Source: Sulfurimicrobium sp. (lineage in GTDB: Bacteria > Pseudomonadota > Gammaproteobacteria > Burkholderiales > Sulfuricellaceae). From it: DNA of 64,000 bases. Positions 28,645-36,905 of this stretch are shown here, one piece after another (the first letter of the stretch is position 1; every line of letters begins with the position of its first letter). The position numbers were made by a program, and so were the translations under genes. The DNA is taken from assembly GCA_030652035.1 (NCBI GenBank), contig JAUSBJ010000009.1, positions 186,001 through 250,000 on the forward strand. Reading direction: 5' to 3'. Under the pieces are notes generated by a model that was not told the DNA's origin, ran no database searches, and saw nothing but the letters and a program-made list of their open reading frames with translations.

Positions 28645-28854
28645 CTATTTGCCACCTGTGGCGGGTTTATGCCCATCAGCAGATTGGGCGCCCTGTTCGG
28701 GGATCGTGACACCGTTCCGCCCACAATAGTCCCGAATCATCACCTCAACCATATTGGCGATGCTGCGGTGTTCCTGCTCGGCGGCGGTGCGTAACGCATC
28801 TTTCAGTCCCGGTTCGATACGAAAGGTCAGCGTGGCGGTTTTGGCGGCGGCCAT
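28645..28854 (-). CDS. Ribbon-helix-helix DNA-binding protein, likely regulator of the defence operon
   Basis: The protein is 69 aa. Residues 7-45 (ATLTFRIEPGLKDALRTAAEQEHRSIANMVEVMIRDY) have the strand-helix-helix pattern of CopG/Arc-type repressors. The C-terminal 20 residues are low-complexity and end in GGK. GAGGGAG precedes the ATG. It is the first gene of the operon, 62 bases before the helicase, and is preceded by 10-base-spaced ACATT repeats that could be its operator. Autorepression of the whole defence operon is a reasonable inference. Confidence 0.8.
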   Translation of the reverse strand: MAAAKTATLTFRIEPGLKDALRTAAEQEHRSIANMVEVMIRDYCGRNGVTIPEQGAQSADGHKPATGGK

Positions 28855-28876
28855 TGTTCTCCCTCAAGCAGCGCTT

Positions 28877-28915
28877 GTAATGCGAATGTGCTGTAATGTA
28901 CCGTAATGTCCGGCA
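28877..28915 (-). promoter_or_regulatory. Candidate promoter/operator of the defence operon
   Basis: On the gene strand the sequence upstream of the RHH gene reads ACATTACGGT, ACATTACAGC, ACATTCGCAT: three units in 10-base register, on the same face of the helix, followed by a further ATTACA. A possible -10 (TACATT, 17 bases after TTGGAT) overlaps these units. RHH proteins bind such short direct repeats cooperatively. The repeats are seen; the promoter hexamers are weak. Confidence 0.45.
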
Positions 28916-28957
28916 TAATCCAAATAATCGATTCCACCTCACCGAAGGAGCGAACAC

Positions 28958-29149
28958 ATGGCCCGGTTCGACTTCACCATAACTTGGCGCTGCGCTGTGA
29001 TCAGATTCAAAGACTACGGAGCAGTTTCATGCAGAGCGAGATTCCTCAATTGGCCGGTAAGCGGACTTTCCGACAGCGAAGGCTTCTATGACTGCAACGG
29101 GTCGAAAGTGACTATCGGTTGGCGCGTAGGAGTAAAAGCGGAGGGTTAA
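28958..29149 (+). CDS. Small ORF of uncertain reality on the island flank
   Basis: A 63-codon frame begins at an ATG with a strong AAGGAG seven bases upstream, divergent from the RHH gene. Only the first 20 codons look protein-like (MARFDFTITWRC...). From about 29020 the DNA has the AATTGGCCGGTAAGCGGAC and GGGTCGAAAG type of sequence often found in decayed intergenic DNA. It could be a gene whose 5' end survives on a rearranged tail. No function is suggested. Confidence 0.25.
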   Translation: MARFDFTITWRCAVIRFKDYGAVSCRARFLNWPVSGLSDSEGFYDCNGSKVTIGWRVGVKAEG

Positions 29150-29165
29150 CGCTGCCCACTGGGAA

Positions 29166-29453
29166 TTACCGGAACGGGTTCCTGATGCTCATCGCGTCGA
29201 TGTCCATTCCATCCTGCATGTCTTCCGAAAGCAAGACTTCCGCGCCAGGCAAAACGGCGGCTGCGCAGATATGGGCGTCATGGAGCGATATCTTGTAGCG
29301 CCTGGAAATCTCGACTGCTTTTTCGTGTGATTCCAGCGTTAGCGGGGCGATATCGCAAGTGGCCTTGACGGCAAGCAGGATGCGGTCGATTTCCTCCCAC
29401 GTCATTTTCAGCTTGCGCAAACAAACGGAAACGACTTCGTTGAGCGCCTGCAC
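29166..29453 (-). pseudogene. Truncated PIN-domain (VapC-type) toxin gene
   Basis: The 95 visible codons match the second half of a PIN-domain ribonuclease: a helix (LNEVVSVCLRKLKMTWEEIDRILLAV), then ISLHDAHICAAAV and VLLSEDMQDGMDIDAMSIRNPF, which contain the later catalytic acids. The first beta strand with the essential DxN motif is absent. Reading upstream in frame meets a stop codon (about 29500) after a Lys-rich, non-homologous stretch. No antitoxin gene is next to it. The nearest explanation is a 5' deletion when the island or its flank rearranged. Confidence 0.65.
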
Positions 29454-29525
29454 AAGCGCGGCGGGGAGCCTCCCTTTTTCTTTTTTCCGTTACTGTCGTG
29501 CTCAGTAATGATTAGCAGCCCGGGT

Positions 29526-29954
29526 TCATTTGAACATGAGCAGCCCGACACCAAAGACAATCGCAGCGGTGCCTATGGCTTGAATGCTCGTTAATTGCTC
29601 ACTCAGAAAGAAGTAGGCGAGGAGCGCGGCCACCAGGGGATAGGCCCCGGATATGGCCAACACGACTCCGGAACTCAGGCCCGGGAATGCCATGGCTTTT
29701 ACCAGAAAAATATTCCCCACTGCGCCACTCAAGGCGGCGAGAACAAGCCAAGGAATATTTCCACTAATCTTGTCAAAAGGAAACGGGTCTGAGCGGGCCA
29801 TGGCTAGCGATGCGGAGATGGCCGCGCCAAAGAGCATGACCAGCGCGACCACCCACTCCCCTTGTATTTCCTTGAGGGACAGCAGCTTGTAGGAAAACCC
29901 CCATACACCATAGAGCAACAGGGCCAGCAGGGTGAGCACGAATCCTTGGGTCAT
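29526..29954 (-). CDS. EamA/DMT family small membrane transporter
   Basis: The protein is 142 aa from the ATG at 29954, with about five hydrophobic segments. It is a single EamA repeat rather than the usual ten-helix protein. Motifs include the N-terminal GFVLTLLALLLYGVWGFSYKLLSL and the C-terminal ISGAYPLVAALLAYFFLSEQLTSIQAIGTAAIVFGVGLLMF, the canonical EamA end. Such half-size proteins work as dimers. The substrate is unknown. The 196 bases between it and ureG show nothing recognisable. Confidence 0.82.
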   Translation of the reverse strand: MTQGFVLTLLALLLYGVWGFSYKLLSLKEIQGEWVVALVMLFGAAISASLAMARSDPFPFDKISGNIPWLVLAALSGAVGNIFLVKAMAFPGLSSGVVLAISGAYPLVAALLAYFFLSEQLTSIQAIGTAAIVFGVGLLMFK

Positions 29955-30150
29955 TTCCAATCCATATCTAATTCAAAACCTGTCTTTATTAACACAAACC
30001 CGGCCACGGCGCCCGGGGACAAGCGCAAAACCGCTAACCCACCCGACATTTGGCTAAAGTTGGTGCCATTGGATGGCGTCTGTTTATGTTTTACGTGAAT
30101 GAGATTGAAGTCGATAACGCGCCGGGATTGGCGGGCACAGAGCGATCAGA

Positions 30151-30774
30151 TCATTCCCGGCAAGCAAGCATGCCCTGATGTTCAATCATGTGGATGATTT
30201 CCTCCAGCCCCTGGCCGGTTTTCATGTTTGAAAAGATGAAGGGGCGCTCGCCGCGCATTTTTTTCGCATCGCGATCCATCACTTCAAGCGAGGCGCCCAC
30301 CATGGGGGCGAGGTCGATCTTGTTGATCACCAGCAGGTCGGATTTGGTGATGCCGGGGCCGCCCTTGCGCGGGATCTTCTCGCCGGCGGCCACGTCGATG
30401 ACGTAGAGGGTGAGGTCCGATAGTTCCGGGCTGAAGGTGGCGGCGAGGTTGTCGCCGCCGCTCTCGACGAAGATCACGTCCAGGCCGGGGAAGCGCTGGT
30501 TGAGGCGCTCCACGGCTTCGAGGTTGATGCTGGCGTCCTCGCGGATGGCGGTGTGCGGGCAGCCGCCGGTTTCCACGCCGAGGATGCGCTCGGGCGCCAG
30601 GGCCTGATTTTTGACCAGGAACTGGGCATCTTCCTCGGTGTAGATGTCGTTGGTGACCACCGCGATGTTGTACTTGTCGCGCAGCGCCAGGCACAGGGCC
30701 AATGTCAGGGCGGTCTTGCCGGAGCCGACCGGGCCGCCGATGCCGACGCGCAGGGGTTGGGATGGATGGTTCAT
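30151..30774 (-). CDS. ureG: Urease accessory GTPase
   Basis: UreG uses GTP to drive nickel delivery into apo-urease together with UreD, UreF and UreE. The 207-aa protein has the P-loop [14 protein letters not shown] (about 11-24), the metal-binding CPH motif in [18 protein letters not shown], and [10 protein letters not shown] (NKxD). The ATG overlaps the ureF stop (ATGA). It is the last gene of the urt-ure series. Confidence 0.98.
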   Translation of the reverse strand: MNHPSQPLRVGIGGPVGSGKTALTLALCLALRDKYNIAVVTNDIYTEEDAQFLVKNQALAPERILGVETGGCPHTAIREDASINLEAVERLNQRFPGLDVIFVESGGDNLAATFSPELSDLTLYVIDVAAGEKIPRKGGPGITKSDLLVINKIDLAPMVGASLEVMDRDAKKMRGERPFIFSNMKTGQGLEEIIHMIEHQGMLACRE

Positions 30775-31439
30775 GATCTGAATAATCTCGTGTATTGGGT
30801 TTCGTGGCGGCAGCAGGCAATGGCGAACGCCGGCAGGTAATTATGGGTTTCAACAAGCGGTGCGGACACGGCGGCTTCCGCCAGGCGCGGGAGGTGGCTG
30901 CCCAGTTCGAGCAGCATGCGCTGGCCCGCCGTCTGACCCAGCGGAACCGCCTTGACTGCGGCCATGACCTGGTTCTCGGCCCAGGCCCAGAGATAGCCCG
31001 CCACCGCGTCCGGACCGGAGATCGCCCAGTGGGCGGCAGCGCAACTCCAGGCCAGGGGGAAACTCGGTGTGGCGAAAGCGGCGAGGCCTTGCGCGGGGAA
31101 GCCGCTCAGGTCGTTCAGCAGGCGCGTCAGCGAGTAGCCCATTTGCAAGGTTTCAGCGCGCAGCTCGGCGCTCTCACGGCTGGCGATGAATTCGGCATCC
31201 AGTTCCGCCAGCCGCGCCATGTCGCTCCTCTGCCAGGCGGCCTGCATGCGGGCGAGATACACCGCCTCGAAACGGGCGATGCCGAATTCCATGCAATCCC
31301 TGATCCACAGCAGCGCATCGGCTTCGTTCCGGATGGCCGACGTTTCCACTGCCCATTCCAGGCCTTGCGAATAGGTGTAGGCGCCAACCGGCAGCGTGGG
31401 GCTGGCGAGGTGCAGGAGACGGATCAGGGCGAGGTTCAT
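30771..31439 (-). CDS. ureF: Urease accessory protein UreF
   Basis: UreF acts as a GTPase regulator in the UreDFG activation complex. The 222-aa protein starts at the ATG at 31439, which overlaps the ureE stop (ATGA). The characteristic N-terminus is [28 protein letters not shown]. Later motifs include [10 protein letters not shown] and the C-terminal [14 protein letters not shown]. Longer frames upstream run antiparallel to real coding within ureE and are not used. Confidence 0.95.
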   Translation of the reverse strand: MNLALIRLLHLASPTLPVGAYTYSQGLEWAVETSAIRNEADALLWIRDCMEFGIARFEAVYLARMQAAWQRSDMARLAELDAEFIASRESAELRAETLQMGYSLTRLLNDLSGFPAQGLAAFATPSFPLAWSCAAAHWAISGPDAVAGYLWAWAENQVMAAVKAVPLGQTAGQRMLLELGSHLPRLAEAAVSAPLVETHNYLPAFAIACCRHETQYTRLFRS

Positions 31440-31948
31440 CAGCGCCCGCGCCCCGCCATGTCGTGGATGCGCGGGCCGCGCCCCTCGCCGTCGGCGCTGT
31501 GGCCGTGCGGCTGGGTATGGCCGCCGTGGCCGCCATAGGCGCCGCTCTCCGGGTCGAAGGAGGCTTCGCATTCGGTCACGGCCAGGCCCAGGCCGCGCAC
31601 CATTTCGCCCAGCACGTGATCGCGGCCAAAGCGCAGCAGGCCGGGCTGCAACTCGACCGCCACATGGCGGTTGCCGAGGTGATAGGCGGCGCGGGCCAGC
31701 AACAGCATATCGCCGCTGCGCGCTTCCATCACGGCTTCGGGCGCAGCATGGACCTGCACCACACGCCCGTCGTTGGCCAGCAGCAGGTCGCCGGCGCGCA
31801 ACACCGTGCCGCGCTCCAGGAACAGGCCGGCTTCCTCTCCGCTTAGCAGCCGGGAACGGAAGCGGCATTTGCAGCGCACGTCGAAGGGCAGCAGCAGGTA
31901 CTCGGTAGCCTCAGCATCGGCGGGGGCTTTTTTTTCGATCAGCATCAT
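31439..31948 (-). CDS. ureE: Urease nickel metallochaperone UreE
   Basis: UreE binds nickel and hands it to UreG. The 169-aa protein has the N-terminal peptide-binding domain (about 15-80: RCKCRFRSRLLSGEEAGLFLERGTVLRAGDLLL) and the metal-binding domain (YHLGNRHVAVEL, about 89-100). A short His-rich tail follows (GGHGGHTQPHGHS, about 139-151), fewer His than in Klebsiella. Two adjacent ATGs (31948 and 31945) are possible starts. The gene overlaps ureF by ATGA and is separated from ureC by a repeat element. Confidence 0.95.
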   Translation of the reverse strand: MMLIEKKAPADAEATEYLLLPFDVRCKCRFRSRLLSGEEAGLFLERGTVLRAGDLLLANDGRVVQVHAAPEAVMEARSGDMLLLARAAYHLGNRHVAVELQPGLLRFGRDHVLGEMVRGLGLAVTECEASFDPESGAYGGHGGHTQPHGHSADGEGRGPRIHDMAGRGR

Positions 31949-31971
31949 GAAGCTATAAACCTCAATTCATA

Positions 31972-32096
31972 ACCGCAAAGGACGCAAAGGTTCGCAAGGT
32001 AAGGCAATGCATGGAATAAAACCCTACACCTCCGGCCAACAGTTCTGCTTTTTCAAGCCCTTGGCTTCCTTCGCGTACCTTCGCGTCCTTTGCGGT
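31972..32096. repeat. Dispersed inverted repeat, CCGCAAAGG family, in the ureC-ureE gap
   Basis: The left arm AACCGCAAAGGACGCAAAGG (31971-31990) is complemented by CCTTCGCGTCCTTTGCGGT (32078-32096) with further partial pairing inward. The loop is about 70 bases. It is the only content of the 164-base ureC-ureE junction. Confidence 0.85.
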
Positions 32097-32112
32097 GAAA
32101 CAGTATTTAAAA

Positions 32113-33819
32113 TTAAAACAGGAAATACCGTTGCGCCATGGGCAGCACGGCAGCCGGTTCGCATACCAGCAACTCGCCGTCCGCACGCACGGCATAGGTT
32201 TCGGGGTCCACGTCGATGTGCGGCGTGGCGCTGTTGTGCACCATGTCGCGCTTGCCGATGTTGCGGGTGTTTTTCACCGCCATCAGCGGCTTGGACAGGC
32301 CCAGTGCCATGACGGCAGGGTTGTTCAGCGCGGCCTGCGAAACGAAGGTGACGGACGATTTGAGCCCGCCGCCGAAGCTGCCGAACATGGGGCGGTAGTG
32401 CACCGGCTGCGGCGTCGGGATCGAGGCGTTGGGGTCGCCCATGGCGGCCGCCGCAATCATGCCGCCCTTTAAAATCAGGCTGGGCTTGACGCCGAAAAAG
32501 GCCGGCTTCCACAGCACCAGGTCGGCCAGCTTGCCCACTTCCAGCGAACCCACCAGATGCGAGATGCCGTGCGTGATGGCGGGATTGATGGTGTATTTTG
32601 CGATATAGCGCTTGACCCGGAAGTTATCGTTGCGCGCCGGGTCGCCCTGCAGGGTGCCGCGCTGCAGCTTCATCTTGTGCGCCGCCTGCCAGGTGCGCAG
32701 GATGACCTCGCCGACCCGGCCCATGGCCTGGGAATCGGAACTCATCATGGAGAATACGCCGAGATCGTGCAGGATGTCCTCGGCGGCGATGGTCTCGCGC
32801 CGGATGCGGCTTTCCGCGAAGGCGATGTCCTCGGCGATGGAGGCATCCAGATGGTGGCACACCATCAGCATGTCGAGATGCTCGTCGATGGTGTTCACGG
32901 TGTAGGGCATGGTCGGGTTGGTGGAGCTGGGCAGCACGTTGGGCATGGCAGCCGCCCGGATGATGTCCGGCGCATGGCCGCCGCCCGCGCCCTCGGTGTG
33001 GAAGGTATGGATGGTGCGCCCCTTGAAGGCGGCCAGCGTGGATTCCACGAAGCCGGACTCGTTCAGGGTGTCGGTATGGATCGCAACCTGCACGTCCATT
33101 TCCTCCGCCACAGAAAGGCAGTTGTCGATGGCGGCGGGCGTGGTGCCCCAGTCCTCGTGCAGCTTCAGCCCGATCACGCCGGCCTCGACCTGCTCCCTGA
33201 TGGGCGCGGGCTGGCTGACATTGCCCTTGCCGAGGAACCCCAGGTTCATGGGAAAGGCGTCCGCCGCGCGCAGCATGGAGTGGATATGCCACGGCCCCGG
33301 CGTGCAGGTGGTGGCATAAGTGCCGGTGGCAGGCCCCGTGCCGCCGCCCAGCATGGTGGTCACGCCGCTCATCAGCGCTTCCTCGATCTGCTGCGGGCAG
33401 ATGAAGTGGATGTGGCTGTCGATGCCGCCTGCGGTGACGATCATGCCCTCGCCGGCGATGATTTCCGTGCCCGCGCCGATGGGAATGGTCACACCCGGCT
33501 GGATATCCGGATTGCCCGCTTTGCCGATGGCCGAAATATAGCCCTGCTTGATGCCGATATCGGCCTTGATGATCCCGCTCAGCGCATCCACGATCAGCGC
33601 GTTGGTGATGACGGTGTCCGCGACTTCCGCTGACACACGCTGGCTTTGGCCCATGCCGTCGCGAATCACCTTGCCGCCGCCGAATTTCACTTCTTCGCCG
33701 TAGAGGGTGTAGTCCTTCTCCACCTCGATCCACAGCTCGGTGTCGGCCAGCCGGACGCGGTCGCCGACAGTGGGCCCGAACATTTCGGCATAGGCCTGGC
33801 GGGAAATTTTCTGGTTCAT
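32113..33819 (-). CDS. ureC: Urease alpha subunit (catalytic)
   Basis: UreC hydrolyses urea to ammonia and carbamate at a di-nickel site. The protein is 568 aa from the ATG at 33819 ([20 protein letters not shown]); the 17-codon upstream extension is non-conserved. Nickel ligands are visible: H136 and H138 in GGIDSHIHF, carbamylated K219 in [12 protein letters not shown], and H248 and H274. The flap cysteine is C321 in LMVCHHLD. All key residues are intact, so the enzyme should be active. It lies 25 bases after the HupE-type gene. Confidence 0.98.
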   Translation of the reverse strand: MNQKISRQAYAEMFGPTVGDRVRLADTELWIEVEKDYTLYGEEVKFGGGKVIRDGMGQSQRVSAEVADTVITNALIVDALSGIIKADIGIKQGYISAIGKAGNPDIQPGVTIPIGAGTEIIAGEGMIVTAGGIDSHIHFICPQQIEEALMSGVTTMLGGGTGPATGTYATTCTPGPWHIHSMLRAADAFPMNLGFLGKGNVSQPAPIREQVEAGVIGLKLHEDWGTTPAAIDNCLSVAEEMDVQVAIHTDTLNESGFVESTLAAFKGRTIHTFHTEGAGGGHAPDIIRAAAMPNVLPSSTNPTMPYTVNTIDEHLDMLMVCHHLDASIAEDIAFAESRIRRETIAAEDILHDLGVFSMMSSDSQAMGRVGEVILRTWQAAHKMKLQRGTLQGDPARNDNFRVKRYIAKYTINPAITHGISHLVGSLEVGKLADLVLWKPAFFGVKPSLILKGGMIAAAAMGDPNASIPTPQPVHYRPMFGSFGGGLKSSVTFVSQAALNNPAVMALGLSKPLMAVKNTRNIGKRDMVHNSATPHIDVDPETYAVRADGELLVCEPAAVLPMAQRYFLF

Positions 33820-33844
33820 GGCATCGTCCCGGTTAGCATGAAGA

Positions 33845-34405
33845 TCAGGATAAGAAAAGCGTTGCGGCAAGCGCAGTCATGCCGGCACCCAGCCAGCGGT
33901 CACGATTGGCGCGCTGCAGCACTTTCCCCAGCACAAGGCCGGTGCCCAGCAGCAATGCGGTCGCAGCCAGAAAACCGATCACATAAGTCTGCGGCGCAGT
34001 GGCGACAGGCAATTCCATGCCATGGGCAATCCCGTGCCAGACCGCGAACAGGGCGGCGATTGCAGCCTGCGCGGCCAGCGGCAGGCGCATGGCCAGAGTC
34101 GCCAGCAAGCCTGCTGCCAGTGCGCTTGCGGCAATCGCGGATTCCATGAATGTCGGCTGCAAGCCTTCAAAGCCGAGCAGCCCCCCGCCGATCATCCCGG
34201 CGAGAAACGCAGCGGGGGGAAGCCAGAACTTTTTGCCGGTATTGCGCGCAGCCCACACGCCAACCGCGATCATGGCCAGAATGTGGTCCAGCCCGCTGAA
34301 CGGATGGATAAAGCCGGACCACAGGCCCGAGCCGGCATGACCTGGATGTGCCCAAGCGCTGACGGGCATCAGTACGAGCAGTGCCAACAAAATGCTTTTT
34401 TTCAT
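33845..34405 (-). CDS. HupE/UreJ-type membrane protein, putative nickel permease
   Basis: The protein is 186 aa: a cleavable signal peptide (1-19, ending AWA), then [30 protein letters not shown] and about six transmembrane segments. The HPxxGxDHxxxM signature and a second conserved His in [12 protein letters not shown] are the HupE/UreJ hallmarks. Members sit in hydrogenase or urease operons and are thought to take up nickel or cobalt. Its position between ureB and ureC supports nickel supply for urease. Confidence 0.93.
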   Translation of the reverse strand: MKKSILLALLVLMPVSAWAHPGHAGSGLWSGFIHPFSGLDHILAMIAVGVWAARNTGKKFWLPPAAFLAGMIGGGLLGFEGLQPTFMESAIAASALAAGLLATLAMRLPLAAQAAIAALFAVWHGIAHGMELPVATAPQTYVIGFLAATALLLGTGLVLGKVLQRANRDRWLGAGMTALAATLFLS

Positions 34406-34437
34406 GATTTCTCTCCTCTTGTTTGTGAAGGCACGCC

Positions 34438-34743
34438 TTACAGCGCGCCCATGATGCGGCCCTGAAAGCCATATACCTTGCGTTCGCCCGCCAGCTCGAC
34501 CAGCGTGACGGTGCGGCTCTGTCCCGGCTCGAAGCGCACCGCCGTGCCGGCTGCGATATCGAGGCGCATGCCGCGCGCCTGCTCGCGGTCGAAGGCCAGG
34601 GCATCGTTGGTTTCGTAAAAATGGTAGTGGGAGCCGACCTGGATGGGACGGTCGCCGCTGTTGGCCACGCTCAGTGTGATCGTCCGCCTGCCGGCGTTGA
34701 GTTCGATCTCGCCGGGTTCGATCAGCATTTCTCCTGGAATCAT
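34438..34743 (-). CDS. ureB: Urease beta subunit
   Basis: The 101-aa structural subunit starts at the ATG at 34743 ([19 protein letters not shown]). Conserved stretches are [21 protein letters not shown] and [27 protein letters not shown]. The longer frame starting at 34884 is an artefact of translating the CCGCAAAGG repeat upstream. It lies 150 bases after ureA and 32 bases before the HupE-type gene. Confidence 0.97.
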   Translation of the reverse strand: MIPGEMLIEPGEIELNAGRRTITLSVANSGDRPIQVGSHYHFYETNDALAFDREQARGMRLDIAAGTAVRFEPGQSRTVTLVELAGERKVYGFQGRIMGAL

Positions 34744-34777
34744 GTCAGTATTACCCCTCGTTCCAATAAAAGCATCA

Positions 34778-34856
34778 ACCGCAAAGGAAAGGCTATTAGG
34801 CCAGCCTGCCCGGTGGTTCGGCTTTTTCCTTCGCGAACCTTTGCGTCCTTTGCGGT
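34778..34856. repeat. Dispersed inverted repeat, CCGCAAAGG family, with a shortened left arm
   Basis: The right arm CGAACCTTTGCGTCCTTTGC then GGT (34834-34856) is complete. The left arm AACCGCAAAGGAAAGG (34777-34792) is truncated after about 15 bases, so this copy is decayed. It occupies the ureA-ureB gap. Confidence 0.8.
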
Positions 34857-34893
34857 AAAAGTTTTGCCTGTTTATTCTGCACAAAATCCAATT

Positions 34894-35196
34894 TCAGACT
34901 ATCGGATGATGCACAGTCACCAGCTTGGTGCCGTCCGGGAAAGTGGCTTCCACCTGGATATCCGGAATCATTTCCGGCACGCCTTCCATCACCTCGTCGC
35001 GGCGCAGCAGGGTGGTGCCGTAGCTCATCAGTTCGGCCACGCTGCGACCATCTCGCGCGCCTTCCAGAATGGCGGCAGAGATGAAAGCCACCGCTTCCGG
35101 ATAGTTGAGCTTGAGGCCGCGCGCGCGGCGCCGCTCGGCCAGCAGGCCGGCGGTGAAGATGAGGAGTTTGTCTTTTTCGCGTGGTGTCAGTTCCAT
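34894..35196 (-). CDS. ureA: Urease gamma subunit
   Basis: The 100-aa structural subunit has the standard start [23 protein letters not shown] and the [27 protein letters not shown] helix pair. It ends VHHPIV. AAGGAG precedes the ATG at a good distance. ureA, ureB and ureC are separate genes, as in most bacteria. Confidence 0.98.
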   Translation of the reverse strand: MELTPREKDKLLIFTAGLLAERRRARGLKLNYPEAVAFISAAILEGARDGRSVAELMSYGTTLLRRDEVMEGVPEMIPDIQVEATFPDGTKLVTVHHPIV

Positions 35197-35225
35197 CTTT
35201 TCTCCTTCAAGCGCTCGCAGCTTTA

Positions 35226-35340
35226 GTAGGGTGGGTTAGGCACGCTTCTGTGCCGTAACCCGCCAGTCGTGCCGTCAGGCACTCATCATAAATGCGTTGT
35301 GTTGCTACGCAACGCTTGGTGGGTTGCTAACCCACCCTAC
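35226..35340. repeat. Dispersed inverted repeat of the GTAGGGTGGGTTAG type
   Basis: GTAGGGTGGGTTAG (35226-35239) is exactly complemented by CTAACCCACCCTAC (35327-35340). The inside contains GCCGTAACCCGCC and GCGTTGTGTTGCTACGCAACGC, a second hairpin. The element fills the ureD-ureA gap. Repeats of this type are widespread in proteobacteria and cyanobacteria; that is from memory. Confidence 0.85.
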
Positions 35341-35357
35341 ATTTAAATTGAGCGCCA

Positions 35358-36203
35358 TCACGTATTCCAGATGCGCGGCGTGCGCGCCTCGCAGCCGATC
35401 AGGGCTGGCCTCAGGATTTGCCACAGCGCAGAAAACCAGTTGCGCGCGGATTCCGAGGCGTGACCCAGATAGCGGGCGACAAAAACCTCCGGCAAGTGCG
35501 TGAGACCATATCTGGCACCCGTCTCGACCGGAGCAATCTCCCGGCAGGCCGCCAGCAGCGCGGCATCGAGCCCAGGGCCGACTGCCAGCAGGGTAGCGCT
35601 GACGCTATAGCCCGCAAGGCCTGCCGGCGATTCCAGCAAGGGCGAACCGCCTTCCAGTTTTCCGCGTTCCAGCCAGATTGGGCGGCCATCCTGTTCCATG
35701 CGCGTGTGCAGCAGAATCTCGCCCGAGTCGAAGCGCTCTCCCCCTGCCCTGCGCCCCAGGCACAGCACTTCCCAGCCGATAAAGCGGGCGCCCCGCTGCA
35801 GGGCGATTTCCGTGCTCATGCGCGCCCTGGCGCCGTCGAACACAATGGTTTCCTGCGGCAACCATTCCAGCAGGCCGTTTTCCGCCACTTCCAGACGCAG
35901 CCGCTGTGAAGCTTCCGGGCCGCCGCTGCGGTACCACTTTCCCGCACCCGGCGTGGTCAGCAGGGCATGGGCGTGCGGGCCGATCCGCAACCCGATTTCC
36001 AGTTCGTCGCCACCGGCAATGCCGGAAGGCGGATGCAGCACGATGGCGTGGCAGATGGCCTCGCCTTCGGGATAAAGCGCTTTCTGCACGCGCAGCGGGC
36101 CGAAATGCTCGCGCCGCGCCAGGATCGTGGCCTGGTCGCGGCGCTCGAAACCCAGTTGCAGGCGCGCTTGCCAGCCAGCGGCTGGTAATGGGAGGGCAGA
36201 CAT
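35358..36203 (-). CDS. ureD: Urease accessory protein UreD
   Basis: UreD (UreH) is the scaffold that recruits UreF and UreG to apo-urease. The 281-aa protein starts at the ATG at 36203. Typical motifs are GWQARLQLGFERRDQATILARREHFGPLRVQKALYPEG, VLHPPSGIAGGDEL and TTPGAGKWYRS. EWLPQETIVFDGAR follows. It lies seven bases after urtE, so transport and urease genes appear to form one transcription unit. Confidence 0.96.
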   Translation of the reverse strand: MSALPLPAAGWQARLQLGFERRDQATILARREHFGPLRVQKALYPEGEAICHAIVLHPPSGIAGGDELEIGLRIGPHAHALLTTPGAGKWYRSGGPEASQRLRLEVAENGLLEWLPQETIVFDGARARMSTEIALQRGARFIGWEVLCLGRRAGGERFDSGEILLHTRMEQDGRPIWLERGKLEGGSPLLESPAGLAGYSVSATLLAVGPGLDAALLAACREIAPVETGARYGLTHLPEVFVARYLGHASESARNWFSALWQILRPALIGCEARTPRIWNT

Positions 36204-36210
36204 CAAGCCA

Positions 36211-36903
36211 TTATACGGAAAGCAATTCCCGGATGCCGTCCTTCTCCATGTCCGCGCCGGGGCCCTGGCGGATGATTTCGCCGCGTTCCATGAGCAGGTA
36301 CTGATCAGCCAGCGAGCGGGCAAAATCGTAATACTGCTCGACCAGCAGGATGGCCATGCTGCCCTCCTCCGCCAGGCTGCGGATGGCGCGTTCGATGTCC
36401 TTGATGATGGAAGGCTGGATGCCCTCGGTGGGTTCGTCCAGAATCAGCAGCCTGGGGCCAAAGGCCAGCGCGCGGCCGATGGCCAATTGCTGTTGCTGCC
36501 CGCCGGAGAGGTCGCCGCCGCGCCGTTTCATCATCTGTTTCAGCACCGGGAACATCTCGAAAATACGCTCCGGAATGGGCGTGCCGGCGGGCCGGGTGGC
36601 GAGGCCCATGCGCAGATTTTCCTCCACCGTCAGGCGCGGGAAGATTTCCCTGCCCTGCGGCACATAACCGATGCCCGCCTTGACGCGGGCGTGCGATGCC
36701 GCATGGGTGACGTCCTTGCCGTCGAACACGATGCTGCCGCTCTTGGCCGGCACCAGCCCCATCAGGCATTTGAGAAGGGTAGTCTTGCCCACGCCATTGC
36801 GTCCCAGCAGCGTGGTGACCTGGCCGGTTGGCGCGGTGAAGCCTACATTGCGCAGGATATGGCTGCCACCGTAATACTGGTTGAGATTTTCTACTGTCAG
36901 CAT
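36211..36903 (-). CDS. urtE: Urea ABC transporter ATP-binding protein UrtE
   Basis: This LivF-like ATPase of the high-affinity urea importer is 230 aa. Walker A is GRNGVGKTTLLK (about 34-45), the ABC signature is DLSGGQQQQLAIGRAL (about 134-149) and Walker B is LLILDEPTEGIQPSI. The start is two bases after the urtD stop. The motif QYYGGSHILRNV near the start and the C-terminal gene position separate it from UrtD. Confidence 0.96.
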   Translation of the reverse strand: MLTVENLNQYYGGSHILRNVGFTAPTGQVTTLLGRNGVGKTTLLKCLMGLVPAKSGSIVFDGKDVTHAASHARVKAGIGYVPQGREIFPRLTVEENLRMGLATRPAGTPIPERIFEMFPVLKQMMKRRGGDLSGGQQQQLAIGRALAFGPRLLILDEPTEGIQPSIIKDIERAIRSLAEEGSMAILLVEQYYDFARSLADQYLLMERGEIIRQGPGADMEKDGIRELLSV

Positions 36904-36905
36904 GC

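Noticed and set aside
34744-34884. N-terminal extension of UreB
   Set aside because: The extra residues ([10 protein letters not shown] type) are translation of the CCGCAAAGG repeat; UreB starts at the conserved MIPGE.
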